Assembly: GCA_016458225.1 (NCBI GenBank)
Contig: JAEMGR010000023.1
Span: forward strand, 1-64,000
Reading direction: 5' to 3'
DNA: 64,000 nucleotides
Origin: Myxococcaceae bacterium JPH2
GTDB lineage: Bacteria; Myxococcota; Myxococcia; Myxococcales; Myxococcaceae
The notes beneath the pieces are model-generated. The model saw only the letters and a program-made list of their open reading frames with translations. It searched no databases and was not told where the DNA came from. This document shows positions 18,801-27,292 of this stretch, piece after piece. How positions within the stretch are numbered: the first letter of the stretch is position 1; each line of letters opens with the position of its first letter. Position numbers and translations under genes: made by a program.

Positions 18801-20299
18801 GCAAGGCGGCCATTGATTCGCTGACGGCGGACATCCAGACGACGGACACGCGCATCATCGAGAAGTACAACGCGCAGGCGAAGGGCTTCGGCGACTTCCT
18901 GTTGGACCTGGTGGGCTCGGTGGCCTCGGCCTACGGCGGCCAGTTCCTCGCGGCCGTGGCGGGCAAGGCCGCGGACGCGCTCTGGAACGAGGTGAAGAAC
19001 AGCTTCAAGTCCGAGTCGAGCAGCACGCCCGTGGCGGGCTCGGGTCCCTCGAGCAGCGACAACAACTCGTTCCTGTCCGGTCTCTGGGATGCGCTCTCCG
19101 GCGCCGCCGCCGACGCGGCCAAGAGTCAGCCCTTCAAGGACAAGCTCAAGGCGGGCGGCACCGAGCTGTGGGACATCATCAGCGGCAACCAGAAGAGCGT
19201 CCCGCGCAGCGTCATCGCGGATGAGGTGAAGAAGGAGATCCTCAGCCAGTCGCAGGTGGAAATCACCCTGGACCTCTTGGACCTCCAGGCCCAGGTCACC
19301 AAGGCCCAGGCCGAGTACAAGCTCGCGATGATGGAGCGAGACACCGTCCTGCTGCGCCAGCGCAACGCGGTGGCTGCACGCGACGCGCTCCAGAGCATCG
19401 TGGACTTCGGCACCGGCACCGAGCTGCGCGCGTTCGACCAGCTCCTGGTGGGCCAGCAGGTGTACGCCACCGCGACGCGCACGCTGGATGAACTCATCTA
19501 CCGCTACTGGGAACTCATCCGCGTGGCCGAGTACCAGTACCTGCCCTTCGACCCGGCCTCGGGCGACAGCGCCATCCCGGCGGGCTTCCGCACGACGTAT
19601 GACTTCAACCTGCTGACCTACCCGGACATGCAGACGAAGCTGGTGTCGCTGGACGACCTGCCCACGCACACCGTGCAGAGCCAGACGCTGTACTACCGCC
19701 GCCTGCCCGCGACCTCCTTCCACGCGCTCACGGTGGACGAGACGACGCGGCTGAAGGACCTGGGCACGCTCACCACCGCGCATCCCAGCCTGGTGGGCAC
19801 GCGCTTCCAGGTGACGACCTCGGACCTGGCCGCCACGCCCGCGCTCGCGGCGCGCAACGGGCACCGCGTGCGCAACGTGCGCGTCAACCTGGTGACGGAC
19901 ACGGGCGCTCCCGTCTCCGTGGATGCCTTCCTGGTGCGCGACACCGTGGACGCGTTCAAGATGGGCACCTACGTGGCGGAGTTCGAGCTGGTCGACGTGG
20001 ACCGCTTCCCCAATGGCAACCCGCGCTCGGTCCTGCACTACGTGCCGTTCACCGCGTGCGTCTCCACGCCGCCCGCGTGCAACGTGGCGGACCCGAGCTG
20101 CGCGACGCCCTTCCAGAACGCGGCCTTCGCCGACACGTGCAGCGTGGCGCCCGGCGGCTCCACGCCGGACACCAACTCGTTCTATGACCGAAGCCTGCTC
20201 GGCGAGTGGCTGCTGGTGATGGACGCCTCCAGCTACACCTCGCTGGGCACGGTGCGCGCGGCCGAGGTCGTCTTCCAGGCCACGGGCACGGCCATCTAA
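15878..20299 (+). CDS. Large lipoprotein with eight MopE-type repeats
   Basis: A 1,473-residue lipoprotein. ATG 15878 has AAGGAG nine bases upstream and gives a signal peptide ending in LAAAAC, a good lipobox; the Cys should be lipidated. A Gly-rich collagen-like stretch (GEKGEDGKDGKDGQ) lies near residue 255. Residues ~365-675 carry eight copies of a C-DG-DNDGDG--DCAD--C motif, the acidic Cys-bounded type found in MopE-like metal-binding proteins. A long helical, probably coiled-coil, region follows (about residues 930-1230). The C-terminal ~150 residues are strand rich. It is flanked by hairpins on both sides and appears monocistronic. A surface scaffold or Ca/Cu-binding role is inferred; no catalytic motif is visible. 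Confidence 0.82.
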   Translation: MRLNWNPRPGLGRLCALVCALAAAACGDMGAPAPEETPDDTVMATAQPLAFSSPMNFDELRGLPLAPSTLDMTVQDLLRVLPSPRFDDLRGILTTKHQPTDKVRLVSAYARDYPVFLKGNQALLPNADGVFATQSPVITWDTVGGGACSSTHACAKLYEPTTELQDYAAIVIVAPRVELAGAVETGGTSLIIATGEFDSHDFPLRTTPGPRPAVPEAPEGPVAPSGRNGRNAGQFVLYANVLRGVRVNATGEKGEDGKDGKDGQATGITTTVTGSPGPNPSVTCKLGTMVKSPQGGGNGGAAGRSGDVLVRYTGIVGRGLVREPQKSAYVTPEQCFTDSNLHCQSLKCRWNPSIALCDMLTEADNAQCSDGIDNDHNGYTDCDDYGCSKNPHVTVCPDASWSQLQKEVSAEACSDGVDNDGDGKVDCADPQCGVRSICQVSHVSNGEFSEQACSNGIDDDGDGYTDCMDNSCKASATNCGTTGEGGEEKCADGLDNDNDGLPDCEDPGCSGTATCNYGPAIAFTNGMEESTEAACTDGLDNDLDGDVDCADRECQVNPRVTSCGSERTLQNCTDGIDNDGDGRVDCADPGCSDNPYVKLCDAQYYPFLQESTTATCTDGIDNDGDHYPDCADYQCLNNPLVATSACGIQENTVAACSDGVDNDGDGRVDCADENCAYNPFYGDMLCRSTAQTGHDVSLSAPYNGHYTDLAAEFINPAPAIGRYGKRGNRASVTVGVIVQEAPTGSCEFYDDYLCQPHNETRNCYVGPSATNGTAGATSTPGTQKALRVARRDVDMLRALLAPQTWRVSAAHGNALFKRGELQPASFQYTQAIMEMSGILSQAKLDCDVPPTGKPFPDVYLHGALCPVLRHDVTKLSYIQSQRNFFGLAKDTPLNPHVRYEQRRTQFNTLYGVLDSSVSNWLTLSNGLQLTAWMTQHQGELNNEVIALAADLATADQRVTVAAASANALQTAIANRKAAIDSLTADIQTTDTRIIEKYNAQAKGFGDFLLDLVGSVASAYGGQFLAAVAGKAADALWNEVKNSFKSESSSTPVAGSGPSSSDNNSFLSGLWDALSGAAADAAKSQPFKDKLKAGGTELWDIISGNQKSVPRSVIADEVKKEILSQSQVEITLDLLDLQAQVTKAQAEYKLAMMERDTVLLRQRNAVAARDALQSIVDFGTGTELRAFDQLLVGQQVYATATRTLDELIYRYWELIRVAEYQYLPFDPASGDSAIPAGFRTTYDFNLLTYPDMQTKLVSLDDLPTHTVQSQTLYYRRLPATSFHALTVDETTRLKDLGTLTTAHPSLVGTRFQVTTSDLAATPALAARNGHRVRNVRVNLVTDTGAPVSVDAFLVRDTVDAFKMGTYVAEFELVDVDRFPNGNPRSVLHYVPFTACVSTPPACNVADPSCATPFQNAAFADTCSVAPGGSTPDTNSFYDRSLLGEWLLVMDASSYTSLGTVRAAEVVFQATGTAI
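16976..17902 (+). repeat. Eight MopE-type Asp/Asn-rich coding repeats
   Basis: Eight units share C-DG-DND-DG--DC-D--C separated by spacers of 25-40 residues. Each has a DxDxDG-like acidic loop framed by Cys, which suggests metal binding stabilised by disulfides. Confidence 0.75.
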
Positions 20300-20320
20300 C
20301 GCCTCACCTCACGAAGTACT

Positions 20321-20354
20321 CCGGACGGGCACGCGAGGATGCGTGCCCGTCTGG
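20321..20354. terminator. Bidirectional terminator hairpin
   Basis: An 11-bp perfect stem (20324-20334 with 20341-20351, 6-base loop) is extended by three further pairs, one a G-U. It sits in the 95-base gap between the convergent MopE-repeat lipoprotein and bpX6-like genes. Confidence 0.65.
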
Positions 20355-20394
20355 TGCAACACCGCGCCTGGGCATCGCCTTCTGAATCCGAGGC

Positions 20395-23235
20395 TCAGCG
20401 CACGGGCACGCGCGACAGCGCACCCGTCTGGAGATTCAGCCAGACCACGCGCCCCAGCTCGTCGAAGCAGACGAGCGCGTCCGCGGTCAAGCGCACCTGG
20501 ATTCGTGCGGTTCCCTCGAAAGACAGCCACGCGCACACGCGCCCGCGCAGGTTCGCCAGACGCACCTCGGTCTCGTGCGCGGAGAACTCCAGCTGCTCCG
20601 CACGCCAGTTCGCGCCCAGCCACAAGGCCGTGAGCTTCGGATGGAACTGCGTAGGGGTCTTCAAGGAACGGCCCTGCCCCGGGGCCACCCACACCGGCGT
20701 CGAGGAGCCCAAGCATTGGATGCTGACTTCTCCGTCCGGGGTGAGCGAGATGGAGAGGGGTGGATCCGGAAGGGTCATCTCGGTGCGTGCGCGCAGCGTG
20801 GGGCCCGACGCCAGGGAGTAGCTCCACCGCGACGGACTCTCACCCGACGCAATGAATGACATCCGCTCGGCATCCGCCTCCAGCGCCAGCACTCGGCCGC
20901 CCACCTCTGTGACGCGCCACAGGGCACGCGGTGCCTCGGCCAGCACATCCAACATCAGCACCGTGTCCACCTCGGACACGAACCATCGGTCGCCGTCATA
21001 GAGCGAGGACCAAGCGTGGATCCGCATATCGCACCACGTGCTGGCCTGACGGCGCGTCAGGTCCAGGCGCGACACGCGCATCAAGTCCCCTCGCCGAGCC
21101 AGCGCCAACGCCCGATGTCCCTTCATCGCGACCACGAGGCGAAAGGCCGGCACGTCGAAGTGGGCCAGACGTTGCCCCCCGCGCTCCACCAGACGCACGC
21201 CCGCCTCGCCCAGCGCGAGGAGGAGCCGATTGCCAGGCAGCACCGCCACGTCATGAATGGGGTACAGCCCTCGCTCTCGCTCCGTCACCCGCAGCGTTCG
21301 CGAGGCCACGGTCGCGGCGTCGAACCAGAGTGCGGACGAAGCGGAGCCCTCGCGCAGTCGCGGCAGGTCGGTGCGCATCGCCACCAGCGCTGGCTCCTCC
21401 AGCAGGCTGTTCACCACGGCGATCGCGGCCCCCTGCGGTCCCGGGGCTTGCTCACGCAGCAGCGCGCGCACGGTGGGCCCGAGGAGCGCATCCCGCATCT
21501 CCGAGGCAGGTTGCGCGTCCTCCAGCGAGGAGGCGAAGGCAAGCCGCTCCCACGCACGCTCGGGGTCCTCATCCTCCAGCAGCGCGCGCACGCGATTCCG
21601 CGTCCGCTCGAAGTCCTCGGGCGAGAAGACCGCGCGGAGGGCCAACAGCCGCGCGCCGGGCAGGCCCCCCAGGTCCGAGCCAAGCTCCAACCATCGGGCA
21701 ATCAAGGCGCGTGCGCCCGGCAGGACGCGGGCGACGCGAATGGCTTGCTCCCAATCTCCCGACTCGGCGAGAGAGTCCGCCCAGAGGAGCCGCAGCGACT
21801 CGGATTCGGCGGGATGGGTGCGGCCCAATCGCATCACCGCGTCCCCAAACGTCCCGGTCCGTCGCGCCACGGCCACCGCGCGCGCCAGGTCCTTCGCCAG
21901 GAACCACTGACGCACCACGAGCCCGGGGGCCAGGTTGTGTCCCTCGGCTACCTCCGCCGCGAGCTTGAGCCGGCCGTGCCGCTCCAGGAAGGACACGGCT
22001 TCTTCATGCGCGCCCAGCAACTCCGTCAGGACGAACGCTGCTTCCTCGATGCGACCCTCGCGCTCGAGGCGCGTGAAGGCTTCTCGATAGCGCTGCTTGA
22101 GCACGGCGTGGAGTGCGGCACCCCCGCCGAAATCCTGCCCGTCGCCCGCATCGGGCTTCGGCTGGATGCGCAGGTCGGCCCGAGGCGAGGGCATCCCGAG
22201 CGAGAGCGGCACACGCTCCTTCGACTCGCCCCCCAAGGGGATGGCGTAGCGCAGGGCCTCGTCGAGCTTCCCCGACTCGAACATCCCGAGGAGGTTGCGC
22301 ACATACGCAGCCTTGCGCTCCCCGAGCAGCGGCCCGAACGGGGTGTGGCGAATCAGCCAGTCCGTCATCCGCTGGAACAGGCTGATGCGAGGAATGGCCG
22401 GAGCGTCACCCGGCGGATGCGTCTCCGTGCCCTCGCCGGATCGATTCGGATCCGTGGCGCCGCCGGTCTGATGCGAGCCCTTCCGGGCGCTCACACGCAT
22501 CACCCCGTTCACGTCCCGGGCACCGCGCGGTCCCTGAGGAAGCACCCGCTTCGGCTGGGCCCTCCGCATCCCCATCAACAGCGACCCGAGCCACTCGGCC
22601 AGCGCGCTCCGCAGTCCACGACGCGCGAGCGAACCCGCTCGGGTTGCGTTGGATTGAGCAGGCGTCTCTGTTCGAGCGGCCGGTGTCCCGCGCATTCCCG
22701 CGAGCAGCTCCTGCGCTTCCTTCGCGAGCACGGGCAGGCCCGGGCCGAAGGACTCTCGGGTGGGCGCGGGACGTGCTTCCAGATGAGGCACCGGCGGGGG
22801 TGGTGCGCCCAAGCCCGCCACGGCCATCCGCTGCCATCCGGACGCGTCCAGCCACGCAGAGGGGTCCACGAGCCGCGCTCCCGCCAGCGCATGCACGGTC
22901 GCGACGCCCGCGGTCACGAGCACCACGGCCTCCGCGGAGAGGCTCAAGCGCGCGCGCTCCTTGGGGAGCAGCGGCACGGACAGGAGCGCTCCCTCTTCCC
23001 ACGTCAGGGGCAAGCCCAGCGCTTGCGCACAATCCGTGGCGCGCGAGGTCTCCCACTGAACCAGGTAGCCCTCCGCGACGTGAAGCACGAGCGCGTCAGG
23101 CTCCCAGACAGACAGCACCCGGCGCCGGGCTTCCGCCTCGCCCAGGAGACGCGGATCGAACCAGAGCGCCCGCGCGCGCACGGTGCCGCGATGCAGGTGC
23201 GCACGAGGGCGAAGCCCTGCCCCACTCGGACGCAT
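20395..23235 (-). CDS. bpX6-like beta-propeller component of MoxR ternary system
   Basis: A 946-residue cytoplasmic protein. The first ~85 residues (RARALWFDPRLLGEAEARRRVL, then LHVAEGYLVQW) match my memory of the bpX6 domain of MoxR-vWA-beta-propeller ternary systems. A Pro-rich linker and a helical-repeat middle (TPR-like, LEREGRIEEAAFVLTELL, LLGAHEEAVSFLERHGRL) follow. The last ~300 residues have the WD/beta-propeller pattern (IHDVAVLPGNRLLLALGEAGVRL and similar blades). The start ATG shares one base with the stop of the upstream gene (TGATG), so translation is coupled. It is the last gene of the operon. In such systems the propeller proteins are thought to be effectors or sensors assembled by the MoxR ATPase. 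Confidence 0.7.
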   Translation of the reverse strand: MRPSGAGLRPRAHLHRGTVRARALWFDPRLLGEAEARRRVLSVWEPDALVLHVAEGYLVQWETSRATDCAQALGLPLTWEEGALLSVPLLPKERARLSLSAEAVVLVTAGVATVHALAGARLVDPSAWLDASGWQRMAVAGLGAPPPPVPHLEARPAPTRESFGPGLPVLAKEAQELLAGMRGTPAARTETPAQSNATRAGSLARRGLRSALAEWLGSLLMGMRRAQPKRVLPQGPRGARDVNGVMRVSARKGSHQTGGATDPNRSGEGTETHPPGDAPAIPRISLFQRMTDWLIRHTPFGPLLGERKAAYVRNLLGMFESGKLDEALRYAIPLGGESKERVPLSLGMPSPRADLRIQPKPDAGDGQDFGGGAALHAVLKQRYREAFTRLEREGRIEEAAFVLTELLGAHEEAVSFLERHGRLKLAAEVAEGHNLAPGLVVRQWFLAKDLARAVAVARRTGTFGDAVMRLGRTHPAESESLRLLWADSLAESGDWEQAIRVARVLPGARALIARWLELGSDLGGLPGARLLALRAVFSPEDFERTRNRVRALLEDEDPERAWERLAFASSLEDAQPASEMRDALLGPTVRALLREQAPGPQGAAIAVVNSLLEEPALVAMRTDLPRLREGSASSALWFDAATVASRTLRVTERERGLYPIHDVAVLPGNRLLLALGEAGVRLVERGGQRLAHFDVPAFRLVVAMKGHRALALARRGDLMRVSRLDLTRRQASTWCDMRIHAWSSLYDGDRWFVSEVDTVLMLDVLAEAPRALWRVTEVGGRVLALEADAERMSFIASGESPSRWSYSLASGPTLRARTEMTLPDPPLSISLTPDGEVSIQCLGSSTPVWVAPGQGRSLKTPTQFHPKLTALWLGANWRAEQLEFSAHETEVRLANLRGRVCAWLSFEGTARIQVRLTADALVCFDELGRVVWLNLQTGALSRVPVR

Positions 23236-25049
23236 CACCGCAGCTCCGGGGAGAGACGCAGCAAGGTCTGTCTCGCGTTCAAGTCCCACACTCCCAGCCC
23301 GTCCTCCGTCCGCCAGCCCAGCACCGCCACCCCATGGCTCACTTCCGCCTGGAGCACGCGACCCGGCGCCTCCATCACCACCTCCACCGAGCCTCCAACC
23401 CCCATGAACGAGAAGGTCCGCTGGTTCGGCTCCAGCACGAGCAAGCGCGGCTTTCCTTCCGCCGGATCCAGACAGGCTCCCATCACGCGCACCTCTTTCG
23501 GCACGGTGATGGAATGCAGCGAGTGCTCGAAGCCGACCTGCCACGTATCGCGCTCACCAAGGAACGCGAGCAGCGGACCGGGACGCTCGAACGGCTTGGG
23601 CGTCCATCCAAAGAAGGCCCGGCTCCCCATGGCAGGCAGCGAGGTCTCCATGGAGCCCTCGCGACCTGTCCTCACGAGCGACAAGCTCCACTTTGGATTG
23701 GAGGGTCCGCCCTTCTCCATCCAGGCCAACAGCACGACATCATTCGGCTCCACGCGAATGCTCGCGACCACCGTCCCCAGGCCCAGTGGGTCCAGGCCGA
23801 GGACTGCATCCTTGTCGGTAGAGCGGGTCCTGAAGACCTTGCCGCTCACCTCGACCACGAGGAGCTGCTCCTGCCCCTTCGCGTCCAAGTACGACAGCAG
23901 CCGGCCTGGGAGCTGAGTCGGACTCGACGCACGAAGCGGCGTGTGCTCCGTCACGTCCGGCGCGAAGTGGACCTGCCGCAGCCCCCGCGCGCAGCGAAGC
24001 TGACCGCGCAGCCGTGGCTGACCCGCTTCATCACACGTCAGCAGGAGGAGCCCCCCATCGCCCCGCCAACCCGCGGCCACCACCGTCTCACCCGGCCGAG
24101 GTGACAAGCCACGCGGCTTGGGCACCGTCGCGTTCACCGAGTTCGGGATGATCTGGGACAGGACCGCGTTGTCCTCCCGGAAGAGCACCAGCCGGCGGCC
24201 ATTCCCCGAGAACGCGAAGCCCCGCAGCCGAGTAGCGGTCGTCACGGGCTTCGGAGCCCGGGCCCGCAACGGGGAGCGCAGCAGGCGGACGCAGACCTCC
24301 TGCGCGGGCAGCTCCAGCACGAGCCGCTGCGCCGAGCGCGTCGGGGGCTTCACATCGACGTGCAGCGCTCGCGTGCCCAGGGCTATCGGCTCGCTGATCT
24401 CCACCCGGAACGCGCCCTGGGCTTCGGGCAACTGGCCCAGCCGCGACGCACCCACGAGCCACAGCTCATCGGAACCGAGCGCCAGGACTTCGCGCCACTC
24501 CGCGAGCCGCGAGGGCGTCGGCGTGTCGAGCGTGCGGGCCTCGCTCCAGGCGCGCAGCGACTCCTCGGTCACCACTTCGAACAACGCGCCCTGGGGCGAG
24601 TGCTGGAGCAGGGCCCAGGCAAAGGCCACCCCCGCCGCTTCAGCGCGACGGGCCAGCGTCAGCAGCACCGCGAGCTGGGCAAGCCGTGGGAGGCCCAGTT
24701 GATCAGGGCCCACGTCCAGCAGCACGACCGAGCGACGCGTGCGCTTGGGTTGCTGATAGGACCGCTGGAGAAAAGCCAGCTCGCCCATGGCCGCGCGCCG
24801 CACCAGCTCGTCAGGAGCCTCCAGCGCCCACAACCACTCGCTGGTCAGCAGCCGCTCCAACGGCCCACGGCGAGTCAGGCCGTCGTAGCCCTCCGGCTCG
24901 CCGCCCCGCACGACCTCATTCGTCGCGCCCACGGGTCCTATCGCCGCGGACAATCGCATCAGCCAATGCCCCAAGGAGGCGCTGGCATCCTCGGGCAGGA
25001 GCGCGAGCTGGCGCGCCCACGGACGCAACGCTGGGGGCAGCGCGTTCAC
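23235..25049 (-). CDS. vWA-like plus beta-propeller protein of MoxR ternary system
   Basis: A 604-residue protein. Its GTG start overlaps the previous stop as GTGA. The N-terminal ~240 residues look like a vWA fold: a hydrophobic strand ending in Asp (VVLLDVGPDQLG), a helix, a second strand and a third (DELWLVG). The DxSxS MIDAS motif reads DVGPD, so metal-dependent binding is probably lost. From ~residue 270 on, repeated blades occur (LRGFAFSGNGRRLVLFRED, VVAAGWRGDGGLLLLTCDE, VAVLGWRTEDGLGVWDLN), a beta-propeller. The fusion supplies both the vWA and propeller parts expected beside a MoxR ATPase. The GTGA and TGATG junctions imply strict stoichiometry with both neighbours. Confidence 0.7.
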   Translation of the reverse strand: MNALPPALRPWARQLALLPEDASASLGHWLMRLSAAIGPVGATNEVVRGGEPEGYDGLTRRGPLERLLTSEWLWALEAPDELVRRAAMGELAFLQRSYQQPKRTRRSVVLLDVGPDQLGLPRLAQLAVLLTLARRAEAAGVAFAWALLQHSPQGALFEVVTEESLRAWSEARTLDTPTPSRLAEWREVLALGSDELWLVGASRLGQLPEAQGAFRVEISEPIALGTRALHVDVKPPTRSAQRLVLELPAQEVCVRLLRSPLRARAPKPVTTATRLRGFAFSGNGRRLVLFREDNAVLSQIIPNSVNATVPKPRGLSPRPGETVVAAGWRGDGGLLLLTCDEAGQPRLRGQLRCARGLRQVHFAPDVTEHTPLRASSPTQLPGRLLSYLDAKGQEQLLVVEVSGKVFRTRSTDKDAVLGLDPLGLGTVVASIRVEPNDVVLLAWMEKGGPSNPKWSLSLVRTGREGSMETSLPAMGSRAFFGWTPKPFERPGPLLAFLGERDTWQVGFEHSLHSITVPKEVRVMGACLDPAEGKPRLLVLEPNQRTFSFMGVGGSVEVVMEAPGRVLQAEVSHGVAVLGWRTEDGLGVWDLNARQTLLRLSPELR

Positions 25050-25513
25050 GGGTTCCCCCAGGCCTCGAGCGTGGCGCGGTGCACGACCCGCGCGGGCCCC
25101 ACGGGCACCAGCCGTTGCCCCTCGGGCAGCACCGCCAGCGGCGTGCTTCCCTTCGGCATCCGCGCCACCCACGCGCGCTCCCACAATGGGAGCGGCGCAT
25201 CGGGGCGCACAGCGCACGGCAGCAGCAGTGATGGCGCCACTGGGTCACGCCCCAGATAGAGCGCGCCATCCACCCACGGCAGCGTCTCGGCCTCTCCGAG
25301 CAGCACGAGCACGCCCTCGCCCGCCACACCACTCCATCGCGCGAGCTGGGCATCCGACGCCTCCAGCACGCGACGCTTCAGCGCGAGCGCGACCGGCCCC
25401 ACGCCCGCCACCGCGATGGGCTTGAGCGGAATGGGACGGGGCAACCAGCGAAGCTCGGCCGAGCCCGCTGCACCCGTGGCTTGCGGAGTCATGAGCGGAT
25501 CAAGAGAGCGCAC
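25046..25513 (-). CDS. bpX5-like small component of MoxR ternary system
   Basis: A 155-residue cytoplasmic protein. Its core (LPWVDGALYLGRDPVAPSLLLP, then LWERAW and a Pro/Leu-rich end LVPVGPARVV) fits the bpX5 domain as I remember it, though no search could be run. GTG 25513 has AGGTGAGG about eleven bases upstream; ATG 25492 is an alternative. It lies 25 bases after the MoxR gene and overlaps the vWA-like gene by four bases. It probably links the ATPase to the propeller proteins. Confidence 0.6.
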   Translation of the reverse strand: MRSLDPLMTPQATGAAGSAELRWLPRPIPLKPIAVAGVGPVALALKRRVLEASDAQLARWSGVAGEGVLVLLGEAETLPWVDGALYLGRDPVAPSLLLPCAVRPDAPLPLWERAWVARMPKGSTPLAVLPEGQRLVPVGPARVVHRATLEAWGNP

Positions 25514-25538
25514 GCGATGCCGGACCTCACCTGCGCGC

Positions 25539-26720
25539 TCACGCGACGCGCGCCTCGGAGCCCGCGCGCTCCTGCTTGGACGCGGTCTGGAGCGCGGCCA
25601 TCAGCGACTCGCGCAAGACTCGCAGCGCCTCGGGACGGGCCTCCGGCGCGAAGCCCGCATCCATCTCGCGCGCCACACCCTCCAGCTTGAGTCGCCAGGA
25701 CGCGAGCGCCTCGACCTCGGAGTCGAGCGGGCGCGCGGCCAACAAGACATGTCCCGCCGCGGCGATGCGCTGGGCTCGGACCTGGGGTCCCGCGCTGGCC
25801 TCCAACGCCGCCGCGGACAGCGTGGCGCTCTCCGAGGCCGCGAGTTGCTCACGCAGCACCTCGCGCGCGAGCGCCTGCGCCTCTTGCGTCGGCACCGCGT
25901 AGACGAGCGGCCACAGGTCCGCCGCCGACGGCTCGCGGCGCCCGGCGAGCACCGCGGCCGCGGCGATCAACCGCTGCGTCTTCACCACGCGCCGGTCCGA
26001 CAGCGCGATGCCCGCGCCTCGCAGCGTGCGCAGCGCGTGCGCCAGGTGTGGCCGCACGCGCCCCAGCTCCACCTCGCGCGCGGCCTGGGTGAGCACATCG
26101 AGCGACGCCATCGACGCCACGCGCGGCTCCGAGGTGGACCACAGCCTCGCGCCGCCAGACAGCAGGTCCTCCAGCCGCGCGTCGGGCACGGGCTCGATGA
26201 AGATGCGCGCGAGGAAGCGGTCCGCGAAGGCCGCCAGCGACGGTTCCTCGGGCAGCGCGTTGGCCGCGCCCACGCACACCCGCAAGGGACAGCGCATCCG
26301 CGTGTGTCCCCGCCGGAACGTGCGCTCGTTGAGGAGCCCGAGCAGCGTGTTGAGGATGGCGGTGGAGCCCAGGAACACCTCGTCGAGGAAGGCCACCTCC
26401 GCCTCGGGCAACATGCCCGTGGTCTCCGTCTCCACGGTGCCCTCGCGCAGCTTGCGCAGGTCCACCGGACCGAACAGCTCGGAGGGCTCGGTGAAGCGTC
26501 CCAGGAGGTACTCGAAGTAGGAGCCGCCCAGTCCCCGCGCCGTGCGGCGCACCGCCTCGCTCTTGGCGGTACCGGGTGGGCCAATGACGAGCAGGTGCTC
26601 CTCCGCCACGGCGGACAGCGCGACGAGCTCCACCATGGCCTCGCGCTCGACGAGCCCCTGCCCCGCATCCGTGAGGGCCTCGCGGAGGGAGGCGACCGCG
26701 GCTTCGAAAGTGACCGACAT
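25539..26720 (-). CDS. MoxR-family AAA+ ATPase of ternary system
   Basis: A 393-residue ATPase. Walker A GPPGTAKS (47-54), Walker B VAFLDEVF (about 109-116), sensor 1 GAANALPEE (from 151) and the MoxR inserts (FTEPSELFGPVDL, LNERTFRRG) are all present, so it should hydrolyse ATP. The helical C-terminal part is Ala rich. MoxR ATPases act as chaperones for vWA proteins. The next three genes encode a bpX5-like, a vWA-like/propeller and a bpX6-like protein, the layout of a MoxR-vWA-beta-propeller ternary conflict system. It starts 10 bases after the cupin stop and is probably cotranscribed with it. Confidence 0.88.
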   Translation of the reverse strand: MSVTFEAAVASLREALTDAGQGLVEREAMVELVALSAVAEEHLLVIGPPGTAKSEAVRRTARGLGGSYFEYLLGRFTEPSELFGPVDLRKLREGTVETETTGMLPEAEVAFLDEVFLGSTAILNTLLGLLNERTFRRGHTRMRCPLRVCVGAANALPEEPSLAAFADRFLARIFIEPVPDARLEDLLSGGARLWSTSEPRVASMASLDVLTQAAREVELGRVRPHLAHALRTLRGAGIALSDRRVVKTQRLIAAAAVLAGRREPSAADLWPLVYAVPTQEAQALAREVLREQLAASESATLSAAALEASAGPQVRAQRIAAAGHVLLAARPLDSEVEALASWRLKLEGVAREMDAGFAPEARPEALRVLRESLMAALQTASKQERAGSEARVA

Positions 26721-26730
26721 GCGCGCCAGC

Positions 26731-27075
26731 CTAGCCGCCGCCCTCGGCCGGGGCGAAGAGAACCAGGAGCACCAGCCGCTCGGCGATGTCATGGAAGCGA
26801 TGGGGCACGTGCTTGGGCACGAAGACGAAGTGGCCCGGCTGGATGTCCTGGACCGCTTCGCCCACGGTGAGCCGCGCGCGCCCCGAGACGGCGTAATACA
26901 CCTCGTCCTCCGCGTGCGGACGCTGACGGTCCTCCGCGCCCGCCTCGAGCACGTACAGGCCCCCGCTCATGGCGGCCCTGCGCAAGAACTCCAGATAAGG
27001 CTTCTCACCCTGTTGCTGTTGCGCCAGCAGCGCGTCCAGGGTGAAGGCGGCGAACGACTCGGATGAAGTGCTCAC
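26731..27075 (-). CDS. Cupin-domain protein heading the MoxR operon
   Basis: A 114-residue single cupin. Motif 1 reads RPHAEDEVYYAVSGRARL and motif 2 PGHFVFVPKHVPHRF, giving three His and Glu ligands for a metal. GTG 27075 has GAAGG four bases before it; an in-frame GTG at 27093 would add six residues. It ends 10 bases before the MoxR gene on the same strand. Small cupins may bind or modify small molecules; whether this one senses a signal for the ternary system or is just a neighbour is not known. Confidence 0.8.
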   Translation of the reverse strand: MSTSSESFAAFTLDALLAQQQQGEKPYLEFLRRAAMSGGLYVLEAGAEDRQRPHAEDEVYYAVSGRARLTVGEAVQDIQPGHFVFVPKHVPHRFHDIAERLVLLVLFAPAEGGG

Positions 27076-27292
27076 CAGGCCTTCATGCCACACCCGCGCC
27101 GGAAGCGGAGCCCTGGCTCTCGCACTGAGAGCCCGCTGGAGGATGGCCGGGTGACAGTCCGACTGTGCTCCCTTGGGCGTCGGGTGCGCGAAGAGTCTCG
27201 CAGTGTCGCGTGGCCGCTACTCAGCCCTGGCGGCGGGACAGATGGGAACCCGCGCCGGCTCGGGTATGTGAGCCCAGCCCAAAGGAGGCTCA

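Noticed and set aside
16034..20038. A 1,334-residue open frame on the minus strand opposite the MopE-repeat lipoprotein
   Set aside because: It is the antisense shadow of a gene with very high third-position G+C. Its translation is low-complexity Arg/Val/Ala without a domain, while the plus strand has a signal peptide, lipobox, repeats and ribosome binding site.
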